From contig JABMLP010000004.1 of the NCBI GenBank assembly GCA_013176395.1, forward strand, positions 1,612,001 through 1,676,000: 64,000 nt of DNA. Reading direction: 5' to 3'. Source of the DNA: Venturia oleaginea. Lineage: Eukaryota; Ascomycota; Dothideomycetes; Venturiales; Venturiaceae. The translations under genes were made by a program, and so were the position numbers. The notes under the pieces are model-generated. The model was not told the DNA's origin. It ran no database searches and saw only the letters and a list, made by a program, of their open reading frames with translations. Below, one piece after another: positions 23,046 to 33,177 of this stretch (within the stretch, counting starts at the first letter, position 1; the number at the start of each line of letters is the position of its first letter).

Positions 23046-24470
23046 CCCCACAGGGTTCCTCAAATCTGACTGCGCAGGGCGTTCGGACCCACCATCCCAT
23101 CTCAATTTCCACGCATACACCAACTTTATCGCTCAATTTACCACCACCATGGCGCCTAGAACACCCAAAAGAAAGACTGCAAGGCGAGAATATGACACCA
23201 CGAAGAGAATGCGATTTTTTCAGGCCTGGGATTGCAAGAATGAGACCGACGGCGTCGGTACAATCGCATACCTCCCTGAAATCAATATACCAACTTCTAC
23301 CGCACGTAGTTGGCTTAAACTACGAGAACTTATTGGTGATGCAGCATTCAGATCACAGAGAAAGAGCAGTTGCATCATAGGGCGGCCTACCAAAGTATCT
23401 GCTTCAGATCTTACCCGCCTTACGAACCAAGATGACCCCATACACGAAAAAGGCTGGCAGGAACAAGCCAATTCCGGCCCCGGCAAGCCTTCCACAAAGA
23501 CATTACAGCGTCACGTATACAATGCAGGGGCTAGGCGATTCAAGAAGCGTTATCAGAAGCAGATATCCCAGGCAAATCGGCCAAAGAGGGTTGAATACGG
23601 TAAAGAACACGAGAAAAAGACCATACTAGGCTTCTGGAGTTGGATTTGGTTCACAGATGAAGCCCATTTTCAGTCAAAAGAACTCCCCAATGCACCTGAA
23701 TATGAGCTACGCTTTCCAGGGCAAGAGAGAGGTGTCAATGAGGAGCTAGAAGGCGTTTTGGATGTTACTATTCACGTCGCCAGCGGCATCTCATACAACA
23801 AGAAAGGAAACCTCATATTCTACAAGGATCCGGCTGAGCCATCAGAGAAGGTCCGTAGGCAAGTCAAGCAGCCTAAACAACTCAAATACGAGCTGGATTC
23901 AGTGTACCAAGCCCGACTGAAGGTCTGGCAAGACCTTAAGGCAAAGGAGGACGAAACACCAAAAGGAAACTGCATGACACAGGTTTTCTACGCCAAAAAG
24001 ATACTGTCGCAACACATTGAAGCTATTCAGGCCTTGGAGAAGCGTCACCAGCGCAAATACTGGCTTCAAGAGGATGGTGATCCTTCTCACGGAATCAAGT
24101 CACCTAACAGTGACCCTGCAGTCATAAAAAGAGAAGCAGACCTTCTATTACTTATTCACCCTCCTCAACCATGTGATCTCAATCCCATTGAGTCTTGTTG
24201 GAACATCATAAGTCCAGATTAGCTGGCAGGAGGTGGTCGTCGGTGGCTCAATTTCAAGGCTGAAATCCAGGCAGAATGGGACAAGATAACGCTCACAATG
24301 GTACGGAAAAGGATCAGAGAGATGCCAGAGAGATGTAAGATGATTCAGCAAAAACCAGAGATCCATTGCAAGTCAAACGTGTGGTAAATAGCATAATACA
24401 TTCAAGTTCATAAGATGGGATGGTGGGTCCGAGCGCCCTGCGCAGTCAGATTTGAGGAACCCTGTGCCCC
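23046..24470 (+). mobile_element. Tc1/mariner-superfamily DNA transposon, degenerate
   Basis: Terminal inverted repeats of about 50 bp, left about 23046-23099 and right about 24417-24470, match over CACAGGGTTCCTC...GACCCACCATCCC with one difference. A single transposase reading frame lies between. The left end is preceded by TA (23044-23045); the right flank no longer shows TA. The transposase carries a nonsense codon, so the copy is not autonomous. Confidence 0.85.
23149..24387 (+). pseudogene. Tc1/mariner-type DDE transposase with one nonsense codon
   Basis: Reads from ATG 23149 (MAPRTPKRKTARREYDTT) to TAA 24385-24387 in one frame, interrupted only by TAG at 24220-24222. N-terminal basic helix-turn-helix region, then the catalytic acidic residues in WFTDEAHFQSKE (first D), WLQEDGDPSHG (second D) and PPQPCDLNPIESCWN (third acid), in the order expected for the IS630/Tc1/mariner group. 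The stop follows shortly after the third motif and can come from CAG by C-to-T at a CpA site. Confidence 0.85.
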
Positions 24471-24497
24471 ACACTGAGGATGACCTGATACATTCTA

Positions 24498-26169
24498 ACG
24501 TAGTTTATAGGCAAGTGGCCCGCATATGCATGTGGCCCGCCCCACCAGAACTCGACTCGTTCACCTACTTCTTTCAACTATGTCAGCCTCAAAACAGCAA
24601 GCAGCCTTGTACAAAGAAGGTGGACTTGACCTAGCAGCTCAAGCCTACAAGCGAGGCGATTTTCGATCTTACACAGCCGCTGCAAACGCGTACGATGTCC
24701 CGCGAAAGACCCTACAACGCCGTCTACTCGGAGTACAACCAAAACTCGGTTCTATTGCTACAAATCGCCTCCTCTTACCTACTGAAGAAGATACCCTTGT
24801 ACAATGGATTCTCTCGATGGACCAACGTGGTATGCCACCTAGTCCGTCTGCTGTTCGAGAGACGGCGCGTCTTTTACTCGCTGAACGCAAGCAACCTGCC
24901 TCTGTAGGCAAGGTCTGGGTTACCAACTTCATCAATCGCCACGACTCAATTAAACCAAAGTGCAACCGCAAGTACGACTACCAGCGTTCTCAGTGCGAAG
25001 ACCCAGTACTTATTCGAGCCTGGTTTGAACGCGTACAGTTTACGAAAGCCAAATACGGTATACTCGATGACGATACCTACAATTTCGACGAGACTGGCTT
25101 CCAGATGGGGGTAGTCTCAACAGCAAAGGTTATAACGGGTACAGATAGGGCAGGGAGACCTAGGACCACGCAGCCAGGTAACCGTGAATGGGTGACGGTA
25201 ATTGAGGCAATCTGCGCGCGAGGTTTTGCGGTCCCACCACTCGTTATCTTCGAGGCGGTAATGCACTAAGCAGCTTGGTACGAAAACGGGCTTCTACCAC
25301 CAGACTGGGTAATTGGCGTGAGCGAAAACGGCTGGACTACAAACGAGATAGGCCTATGGTGGCTTGAGCACGTACTTGATAAATATACGAAAGATCGTAC
25401 AATTGGTCGCTACAGGCTCCTGATACCTGATGGCCACGGTAGTCACGTTGCTCCTGAGTTTGACCGATACTGCTCGGAACACTCAATTATTGTACTCTGT
25501 ATGCCACCTCATTCGTCGCATCTACTCCAGCCACTCGATGTCGGCTGCTTTTCAGTCCTCAAGCGATCCTACGGCCGCCTCGTCGAGCAGAAAATGAGCC
25601 TAGGCGTAAACCATATCGACAAGCAAGAGTTTCTACCCCTATACCAGCAAGCACGCGCTGAGGCACTTCACGAAAACAACCTACGAAGCGGTTTTGCAGC
25701 TACAGGCCTCGTTCCTTACAACCCAGATCGAGTACTATCGCTCTTACACGCTCAATTCCATACGCCGTCGCCCCAGCTACTCCCGCGGGGATTAGCCTGG
25801 ACCTCAGAAACACCGCACAATATCACTCAATTACAGCACCAAACAACACTCCTAAAGCAAAACCTTAAGCGCCGTACGCAGAGCCCTCCATCTCCGACGG
25901 ATCAGGCCTTAAACCAGCTTGTAAAAGGCTGCCAAATGGCGATGCACAGCGCTGTCCTCCTTACGCACGAAAATGAGAGGCTGCGAAGCGAGAACCAGCG
26001 TCAAAAACGGAAGAGAGAAAAGCGACGGTTGTATATAGCAAAGGGAGGTATTCTTACAGAGGCTGAGGCTCAATCTCTTATTGAGAGAGAAATAATTAGC
26101 CGTACTAAGGTAGAGGTTAGGGACCGAGGCGAGGTACGGCAACGAGCACCACCAAAGTGTAGCGTATGC
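24498..26169 (+). mobile_element. Fot1/pogo element A, 3' end lost at the copia junction
   Basis: The left end is TA followed by ACGTAGTTT, matching the ACGT start of the other pogo elements here. Two subterminal GTGGCCCGC boxes lie about 18 bp apart (24516-24545). The element runs into the copia 5' LTR at 26170 inside its zinc-knuckle codons (CSVC); no 3' end is found on the other side of the copia element. Confidence 0.85.
24580..26169 (+). pseudogene. Pogo A transposase, one nonsense codon and truncated
   Basis: Starts MSASKQQAALYKEGG at 24580. HTH_psq-like domain (residues about 15-55), a CENP-B/Tc5-type HTH (about 60-125), then the DDE_1 catalytic core with NFDETGFQMG (first D), LLIPDGHGSH (second D) and LLQPLDVGCF (third D). 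A TAA at 25267-25269 breaks the frame just before AAWYENG; CAA to TAA fits a C-to-T change at CpA. The C-terminal coiled, basic region follows. The reading frame appears to continue into the copia LTR, which is an artefact of the junction. A is clearly more diverged from B, C and D than those are from each other. Confidence 0.87.
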
Positions 26170-26337
26170 TGTTGGAAGGAGTATCCTCATGCTATTGCCT
26201 CCACCTGCGCCAGCGTGGCTACTCTCTGTCACTGGAGTTTGTTTACTGCCCAATTGGGCTTAGTGTATTACTATATAGCTGAGATCCTCCGGATCTCACC
26301 CTCAATACACTTGTTACTCAACTTTCATACTTCAACA
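26170..26337 (+). repeat. Copia 5' LTR (168 bp)
   Basis: TGTTGGAAGGAG...CATACTTCAACA. Matches 31235-31402 over its whole length as far as I can compare. Short LTRs of this size are usual for copia elements. Confidence 0.93.
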
Positions 26338-26352
26338 GGTTATGAGCCCGGC
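26338..26352 (+). other. Primer-binding site for a half initiator-Met tRNA
   Basis: GGTTATGAGCCC directly after the LTR is complementary to GGGCTCATAACC, the anticodon stem-loop of initiator tRNA-Met (CAT anticodon), not to the tRNA 3' end. Priming from a tRNA-iMet fragment ending in the anticodon region is known for Drosophila copia and yeast Ty5. Confidence 0.8.
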
Positions 26353-26535
26353 ATCACGCCGCGCGCTCCTCCGATATACAGCACCTTACTGAGCATCACT
26401 GCTTCACATTTGTTGTTCATCATCGCTGCTGTTGTTGCTGCCGACGCTCCGCTACCCGGCGTACAGCACACCGTACCAGCACAGCACGGCACCCACCTTT
26501 ACCTCTGAAGCAGACTTCAGACCACCTCTGTCATC

Positions 26536-29500
26536 ATGTCATCTTCCTTCAGCTTCAAGCTTGACCCCAACTCGCTGCCCAAGCTTTCTGCCCGCGGCGA
26601 TAACTACACAGAATGGCGCTCCGCGTGGACTGTCGCACTCAGGTACGCTGGCCTCTGGCCGATCGTGTCTGGCAAGAAGACAAAGCCCGCCGCCGTCGCT
26701 GGGACTGGCGCAGAAGCTCGCGAGGAGCTCATCGACAAGTGGGACGCCGACGACAACAAGGCCATGGTCATGCTGCTCTCGTCGGTACACAACGACCTCA
26801 CGATGTCCATCGCGTCGTGCGACACGTCACCCGAGGCCTGGAAACACCTCGGCAGCCGATTCGACCGCGATACCGGCAACGCGTCCATCACCCTCTTCCG
26901 GTCGCTCACAAACCTCCGCTACGCGGATGGAGACGACCTCAGACTACACCTGGACGAGTTCCATCAGCGATGGACTCGCATGGCAAAGCGATGCGCTGGC
27001 TCTTCACAGAGCGTCGCAAAAGCCATGAAGGCAATGTTTGAATCGGATGAGGTCAAGGGCTCATTCTTCCTGGCTACCCTACCAGATACTATGGACCACG
27101 TCATCGACAACCTCAGCTCTCGTGACGTTACCAAGTTTGTCGACATCGAACCCAAGATCCTCGACATCTCCGACAAGCACTCCCTCGACGCTGACTCCTC
27201 TACCGCGTACGCTGCGAAACAATCAGCCGCGCGCGGCGCCAAACAGAACCAAGGTGGCGCACGCGGAACGCGTCCGGCTACTAATACTACCGAATGCTCC
27301 TGGTGCCGCAAGCACAACATGACGTTCATTGGGCACGCCTACACGAACTGTAACGAGCTCAAGAAACACAAGGAGCAACAGCAGCGCAAAGGCAACGGCG
27401 CGCCAAAGGAGACGAAGAATGGCGCAAAACGTCAAAAGGCGAACAACGCGAACGCCGCTGAATCATCAGACGATGAGGACGACGAGGACAGCGCAACTGA
27501 GGTGGTGAGCTTCATAGCACATTACCGCGCCACCAACGCCACTGCCGGCGCAACCATTGACCTGACTGGATCACCACCGCAGTCGACGCGGACCACGATG
27601 ATCAACGTAAACGGCAAGCAATCACGCGAAACTATAAGTGCTCACGCCGCAATACGTCGGCCCTCAGCAATCGATCCTCCCACAGTATGGCTTCTTGACA
27701 CTGGTGCCTCGCGGCACATGACTGGCTGCGCCGATGATTTCGTGTCCTTGTCACCCAAGCAAGGAACGATCACGGTGGCCGGCGGTATCAAGTTACCCAT
27801 CAATGGTGTTGGACTCGTTCGATTACGCTGCAGAATGCCTGACAGATCCACCAAGATCGTCGAACTGACCAACGTCCTCTACAGTAGCGAGCTCTATGGT
27901 ACACGGCTCTTCTCCTGGAGTTATGTCCGTCACCATCACAACCTCGAATTGCACGGCAAAGCAAACGACATCTTCCTCACGCGCAACGGCGCCACGGTAC
28001 TGTGGGCACGGCACGCGGACGGCGTTGTACAAATCCAAACTAAAACGAAACCCACAGCGCACGTTGCCTCGACCGAATCCCACGCGCCAACTAACCGAGA
28101 CCTGACGCGCAAATCGTCACTACACAAAACCGAGACCGCACCTGCTGCAACCGTCAGTGCACCATCTTGGCCAACACTGGCGCAGAAGACTGCATGCTTC
28201 TCATCGTATACGGAGTTTCATCACTCAGTCGGTCATCTTCACGTCCCAAACCCTGCAAGGATATACAATGATGGGCACCTGGTACCGGCGAAACCTCATG
28301 ACTTCCACTGCGACATGTGCTCCCTCAGCAAGTCCAAGCGACAGCGGCCTGCGCCATCCCCACCAGTACTGGCGCGCACCATCAAGCCGCTCGAAGTCAT
28401 ACACTCAGACTTGTCAGGGAAGTTTCCTCGCCCAAGCCTTGGAGGCGCACGTTACTTCATATCCTTCATCTGCCAAGCAACTCGCTACTCCTGGATCAAG
28501 CTTCTTAAGCTGAAGTCTGATGGCCCCCAGGCGATCCGCGAATTCATCGCCTTCGCAAATACTCAATACAACGCTCAGATGAGTACTGCGAACATCCACA
28601 TACACAGCTCTACGGTAAAACGCTTCAAGTCTGACAACGGCGGCGAATATCGCGCCGCTGCCCAGGACCTTCGGCGCATGGGCATACAACATGACATGGT
28701 CCCACCTTACCATCATGAGCTCAATGGCGTCGCAGAACGGTGGAATCAGTCCATCATTCAGATCGCTCGATCAATGATCCCTACTGACAGTCAGCTGTTC
28801 CTTTGGGGTGAGGCTGTGCAGACAGCCAATTTCCTCAAGAACATATCCCCTCACGCTGCTGACAAACTGGGTCGTACGCCGCATGAATTACTCATTGGCG
28901 CGAAACCATCCATCAAGCATCTGCACCCATTCGGCTCCAAAATCTTCGCTCACATACCTGTAGAAGCTCGCAAGCCTGGCTCCAAGCTCTTGCATAGAGC
29001 GGAGGAAGGCATCTTCGTTGGGTATGGGCGCAACACCAAAACTGCGAGGGTCTACATCCCATCGCGTCATGTCATCATGGAAACTCGCAACCTGCGCTTT
29101 GAGCCTTTCTCAAGGTCTCAGACTGCGCCGTATTTCCAACCTGTGGCGGAGAATGAGATACCAGCTGCTGAACCAGTCTCTACATCTCCAAGACGGCCTC
29201 AAAACAAAGATCGTCGGCCGTCGGGGGACACTTTTGCCACACCTCCTACATCACCAACGTGGTCCACGACGACAGCGTACACCCCATCCCGGCTTGAAGC
29301 TGGGGTACCTTTGGACCACTCGTACGATCAGCCTGCGCCAACGCCTGTCCAGCCCAGCGCAGAAAATGGACAACACACGCGCTCCGCTCCACCCACCTCT
29401 GCACCCGGCGCTGGAGCAAGAGGAACTCGAAGGGAGACGCGACCGTCACAGGACCTGTCTGATCCAGTCGAGCTCCGACGCTCCAAACGAGTTGCTAAAC

Positions 29501-31185
29501 CTTCACGCAAAGCCGCAGACAACGCTGAAGCGTCATTGGCTTTGGAAGACATGCTTGCGCCAGATGATGAGAACATGGCGCACGCTGTGGCTTGCGTCAC
29601 CAAGGCAGACATCGACCACGAGATACCTCGCACGTTCAATGAAGCTGTCAACGCCACTAACTCCCCTTTGTGGGTTACACCGATCAACAAAGAAATCCAA
29701 GCACATCGTGACAATGGCACATGGGTGATGGAACACAATCCTCCGCCAAACCTCAAGCTCGTTGGCACACGCTGGGTCTTTGACATCAAGCGCGACGAGC
29801 ATGGAAAGGTCGTCAAGCGCAAAGCCCGCCTGGTGGCACAAGGCTTCTCACAACGTCCTGGGGTGGATTTTGACGACACATATTTCCCAGTGGTGCGCTA
29901 CGACAGTCTGCGTCTCATCATCGCTATCGCTTCGTGGCGACAATGGATCATGCACCAAGTGGACTTTGACGCCGCCTACCTCAATGGACGACTGCAACAC
30001 GCCATATACGCCAAAGTCCCGCCAGGAGTACCCTCTGACGGCGCAACAGTGATCCGTATTGTTCGCGCTTTGTATGGGCTCAAGCAATCAGGCCGCGAAT
30101 GGTATGCTCTACTGTCTCAATGGCTTGTTGGTCAGGGCTTCACACAGGCCAGCTTTGATCCATGCGTCTTCATCTCAGATGATCTCATTCTTGGAATCTA
30201 CGTAGATGACGTCCTGATGGCCGGCACGCCCAAGGCAATCAGCGCCATGCTCGATGCCACCCGCGCAAGGTTCAAATTCAGAGACATGGGTCGACCACGT
30301 CTGCTCCTCGGTCTTGAAATTGACCATCACGCGGACCACGTCAAGCTGCACCAACGTACTTACATCGCAGCGATATTGCGGCGCTACGGCATGGATGATT
30401 GTAATGGGCGCCACACACCGCTTGACCCTAACTCGTTCCCACCAAGGTCAACCGACTCAGTGGACCTTGATCGCCAGAAACTGTATCAATCCATCATCGG
30501 CTCGATCAACTTCCTTGCCATCGTCAGTCGCCCAGACCTGTCCTACACGGTCAGCATGCTGGGTTCATACAACTCCAACCCATCAGACCTGCATCTGAAG
30601 ATGGCTTACCAGACTCTACGTTACATTCAAGCCACCCGAGCTGTTGAACTTGACGTACGATCTCCTGCGCCGTCTGATCGCTCTGCAGCGCGGACCGCGT
30701 CCATTCCTACGCTCGTCATGTTCTCAGATGCGTCTTTCGGGTCTGACCCAGACAACTCCAAGTCCTTCTCTGGTTACCTCATGAAGGTCGGTGGATCGAC
30801 AGTCTCATGGTCTTCAAAGCGTCAGTCATGCGTGGCAAGGAGCACTTGTGAAGCCGAGTACATGGCATCATCCCACGCCGCCAGCCACCTCGTGTGGTCG
30901 CGCCAGGCCATCAAGGAGCTTATGGGTCACGCCAAGTACCCCAACTGTTGGCTCATGGTTGACAACGAGCCCGCCCTGTCGCTCATCAAGGACCACAGGA
31001 TCAGCAATCGTTCTAAACATATCAACGTTCACTACCACTTCGTCCGGGAGCGATTCGTCCTGGGTGACTACGCCATCGAGCATGTCTGCTCCGCTGACAA
31101 CCTCGCCGACATTGGTACTAAATCACTACCACGACCCCTCCTGGATAACCTCCGAGGCCGTATTTGTGCAACTACTGCGCCATGA
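26536..31185 (+). CDS. Copia Gag-Pol polyprotein, intact
   Basis: One 1549-codon ORF from ATG 26536. Order: Gag (about 1-330); a zinc-binding motif CSWCRKHN...HAYTNC whose C-C-H-C spacing is looser than the classic knuckle (about 254-272); aspartic protease with LLDTGASRHMTG (about 388); integrase with HHCC zinc finger (HSVGHLH, FHCDMC) and catalytic acids in IHSDLSG, FKSDNGGEY and GVAERWNQS (about 624-735); reverse transcriptase with ARLVAQGFSQ, QVDFDAAYLNG and the catalytic YVDD (about 1222); RNase H with FSDASFGSD, CEAEYMA and DNEPAL (about 1397-1500). Integrase before RT is the copia order. Gag and Pol are in one frame, so Gag excess must be reached by another route than frameshifting. 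Codons are C/G-rich with no nonsense changes, unlike the surrounding elements. Confidence 0.95.
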   Translation: MSSSFSFKLDPNSLPKLSARGDNYTEWRSAWTVALRYAGLWPIVSGKKTKPAAVAGTGAEAREELIDKWDADDNKAMVMLLSSVHNDLTMSIASCDTSPEAWKHLGSRFDRDTGNASITLFRSLTNLRYADGDDLRLHLDEFHQRWTRMAKRCAGSSQSVAKAMKAMFESDEVKGSFFLATLPDTMDHVIDNLSSRDVTKFVDIEPKILDISDKHSLDADSSTAYAAKQSAARGAKQNQGGARGTRPATNTTECSWCRKHNMTFIGHAYTNCNELKKHKEQQQRKGNGAPKETKNGAKRQKANNANAAESSDDEDDEDSATEVVSFIAHYRATNATAGATIDLTGSPPQSTRTTMINVNGKQSRETISAHAAIRRPSAIDPPTVWLLDTGASRHMTGCADDFVSLSPKQGTITVAGGIKLPINGVGLVRLRCRMPDRSTKIVELTNVLYSSELYGTRLFSWSYVRHHHNLELHGKANDIFLTRNGATVLWARHADGVVQIQTKTKPTAHVASTESHAPTNRDLTRKSSLHKTETAPAATVSAPSWPTLAQKTACFSSYTEFHHSVGHLHVPNPARIYNDGHLVPAKPHDFHCDMCSLSKSKRQRPAPSPPVLARTIKPLEVIHSDLSGKFPRPSLGGARYFISFICQATRYSWIKLLKLKSDGPQAIREFIAFANTQYNAQMSTANIHIHSSTVKRFKSDNGGEYRAAAQDLRRMGIQHDMVPPYHHELNGVAERWNQSIIQIARSMIPTDSQLFLWGEAVQTANFLKNISPHAADKLGRTPHELLIGAKPSIKHLHPFGSKIFAHIPVEARKPGSKLLHRAEEGIFVGYGRNTKTARVYIPSRHVIMETRNLRFEPFSRSQTAPYFQPVAENEIPAAEPVSTSPRRPQNKDRRPSGDTFATPPTSPTWSTTTAYTPSRLEAGVPLDHSYDQPAPTPVQPSAENGQHTRSAPPTSAPGAGARGTRRETRPSQDLSDPVELRRSKRVAKPSRKAADNAEASLALEDMLAPDDENMAHAVACVTKADIDHEIPRTFNEAVNATNSPLWVTPINKEIQAHRDNGTWVMEHNPPPNLKLVGTRWVFDIKRDEHGKVVKRKARLVAQGFSQRPGVDFDDTYFPVVRYDSLRLIIAIASWRQWIMHQVDFDAAYLNGRLQHAIYAKVPPGVPSDGATVIRIVRALYGLKQSGREWYALLSQWLVGQGFTQASFDPCVFISDDLILGIYVDDVLMAGTPKAISAMLDATRARFKFRDMGRPRLLLGLEIDHHADHVKLHQRTYIAAILRRYGMDDCNGRHTPLDPNSFPPRSTDSVDLDRQKLYQSIIGSINFLAIVSRPDLSYTVSMLGSYNSNPSDLHLKMAYQTLRYIQATRAVELDVRSPAPSDRSAARTASIPTLVMFSDASFGSDPDNSKSFSGYLMKVGGSTVSWSSKRQSCVARSTCEAEYMASSHAASHLVWSRQAIKELMGHAKYPNCWLMVDNEPALSLIKDHRISNRSKHINVHYHFVRERFVLGDYAIEHVCSADNLADIGTKSLPRPLLDNLRGRICATTAP

Positions 31186-31234
31186 ATGGGGGGACTGGCA
31201 CTGATGGGAGGAACATCGTTCGGATTCGGGGGAC

Positions 31235-31402
31235 TGTTGGAAGGAGTATCCTCATGCTATTGCCTCCACCTGCGCCAGCGTGGCTACTCTCTGTCACTGG
31301 AGTTTGTTTACTGCCCAATTGGGCTTAGTGTATTACTATATAGCTGAGATCCTCCGGATCTCACCCTCAATACACTTGTTACTCAACTTTCATACTTCAA
31401 CA
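31235..31402 (+). repeat. Copia 3' LTR (168 bp)
   Basis: Same sequence as the 5' LTR. Preceded by the purine-rich GATTCGGGGGAC, a likely polypurine tract for plus-strand priming. Confidence 0.93.
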
Positions 31403-32436
31403 ATGGTACACGCATCGGCGCGCCAAGTCCCGGATGCGTTCGGAGTACTTGCGCTTCCACGGCGAGAAGCAGACCACGTCAAGGGGCTGGAGTATATGCG
31501 ACGAGTGCGATGGCATGCAGAGGGTTAGAATCTTATTTTCGAGGCAGTAGTCCTTAAAATTATGGTTGAGATGGCTCTCATGGCCGTCCAAAATGAGTAG
31601 CCTGTACCCCCCCCCCCCACCTGCCGCGCCTTTTTATACGCGTCAAAATGCTTCAACCACTCAAGACCAAGCGCCTTGTTTGTTCAGCCGCTCTCAGAGA
31701 CTGAAAGCTTCCAATTGTGCGGTATATCTGCCTCCTCGTACCACGCAGAGATGTGAACGCGTCCTTTGTAGACAATGAAGGGTGGGGTTGCATACCCAGC
31801 GGCGCAGATACTCTGGATAACCGTAACCCATTCGCGATCGCCCGGCTGAATGAGTTCCGGCCTTGTACGTCTCTCAGAGGCTGTAGCGACCTTCATTGAC
31901 CCAATAACGCCCATCTGGAAGCCAATCTCGTCAAAGTTGTGCGTATCCTCGTCGTGGATACCGTACTTTGCCTTAGTGTCTGCAACGAGCTTGAACCACG
32001 CGCCAATAATCTCTGGATCTTCCTGTAGTATCCTCTGCCTATCCTTGGCTCGGTTGAAGGCCATCTTGAGCTCATCTGAGCGCGTAACGAACCTCTTAGC
32101 CCAGTTTTTGCCCACTGGCTCTCCACCGCGTATAGCTAGCAGTTTATCGGCCATATCTGCTACCTCACAAAGCCGGGGCGCAAATCCTCGCGAATCGAGA
32201 TCAAGGATGTATCGGACAAGCGTTTGCTCTTCGGTAAGGGTAAGTTTCCGACCATTTGGTGGTGTTTCGAGGATAAATGGGACTCCTTTAACGCGCTCAG
32301 AGAGGATTCGCTGTTTAACGTCAAAGGCACGAGCGGCGGCCCGTTGGCTTCGGAATTGGCCGGCTTGGAGGGCTTGGAGTGCGAGCTGGATTCTCCCTTC
32401 GTGTTGGAGTAATAGTGCGTTTCGTTGTTCAGATAT
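31403..32436 (-). pseudogene. Pogo B transposase remnant
   Basis: Text from ISEQRNALLLQHEGRIQ through NFDEIGFQMG to SVSESG, then TGA (where element D has the tryptophan of NGWTNKALG), followed in the same frame by the start of the DDE region (LILDGHESH type residues partly degraded, a poly-C run near 31610) and HSSHILQPLDVVCF. The ancestral ATG position reads ATA. The last codons (VYH) abut the copia LTR. Confidence 0.85.
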
Positions 32437-32448
32437 AATCACATAAGA

Positions 32449-32619
32449 TGTGACGGCACGGCATATCCATACGAAGGCACAAGGCACTTCAGAACATGTC
32501 ACCGAATTACACTTAGGATCTAAGGTAGAGAGGTAAGAGTTTCGTAAGGAAACTCCGACTAAGTAGAAAGTGCACGAGCCACGGCAAGTGATTTAATGGT
32601 CACGTGCCGTGCCGTCACA
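32449..32619 (-). repeat. Solo LTR of the gypsy family inserted in pogo B
   Basis: 171 bp with extended inverted ends TGTGACGGCACGGCA / TGCCGTGCCGTCACA (15 bp) and a perfect 5-bp duplication TAAGA on both sides (32444-32448 and 32620-32624). In the minus orientation its interior (GTGGCT, CTCTCTACC) resembles the LTRs at 9192 and 46477. Removing it and one TAAGA restores a continuous pogo leader. A MITE of the same size is the alternative. Confidence 0.75.
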
Positions 32620-33177
32620 TAAGAGGAATGTTAGAAGTCTTGGCAGATTTTGAGCAGTTAGGTGGTTTGAGCGGTTAGGTGGTTTGAGCGGTTGGGTGGT
32701 GGAACACCTTATATAGTCAGGCTTTATGCCGTCACTTAGGAAAGCAAGCCATTCAATCTTTTCTTCCCTCCACAAGCTGTTTCTAAGTCTTCAATGAATA
32801 CATTCCTGCACAGCCCTTACTTCATCACGCTAAAAACAGCACACACAGCGAGAACTCAATTTTTGGAATTTACAGAAGTATCATCTAAGGATCATCAAAA
32901 CACCTCTGCCAGTGGCCGCTCCGGCCTCTAGAGGCCATCGCGCGTCCCTCAGCGTCGATGAGATATCTCTAGAGTCGCCGTCGCGGCCACGGCAGAGCAA
33001 GCAGACGAATACATGAGCAAGCTACACGAACGATGCGTCCACCAAAGACAACAGCAACCATCTAGTCACTATCTCCCGGCTAGTCCATCACCCCAGATGA
33101 CACTGCAACGCTCCGAGTCGACGAGTCACTGCTAGAACGGCAATACCTTCAACACAACTCAAACACCAGACGCCCGG

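Larger units (their letters stand above)
26170..31402 (+). mobile_element. Ty1/copia retrotransposon, structurally complete
   Basis: 5233 bp: LTR 26170-26337, primer-binding site 26338-26352, single gag-pol ORF 26536-31185, G-rich polypurine tract before 31235, LTR 31235-31402. The two LTRs look identical by eye and the ORF is uninterrupted, so insertion is recent and the copy may be active. It lacks a target-site duplication: left flank ends TATGC and right flank begins ATGGT. The flanks belong to two different pogo elements in opposite orientation. Confidence 0.93.
31403..32709 (-). mobile_element. Fot1/pogo element B, 3' end lost, 5' part carries a solo LTR
   Basis: Runs right to left. 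Its 5' terminal repeat ends at 32709 (GGTGGAACACCT then TA), with three 17-bp subterminal repeats of the type GAGCGGTTAGGTGGTTT (about 32653-32700). The coding part enters the copia 3' LTR at 31403 just after codons for RRCVYH; everything downstream is missing. A solo LTR sits at 32449-32619. Confidence 0.85.

Noticed and set aside
25318..26508. A 396-codon frame running from pogo A into the copia LTR and leader
   Set aside because: It is a read-through across the junction at 26170; the two parts belong to different elements.
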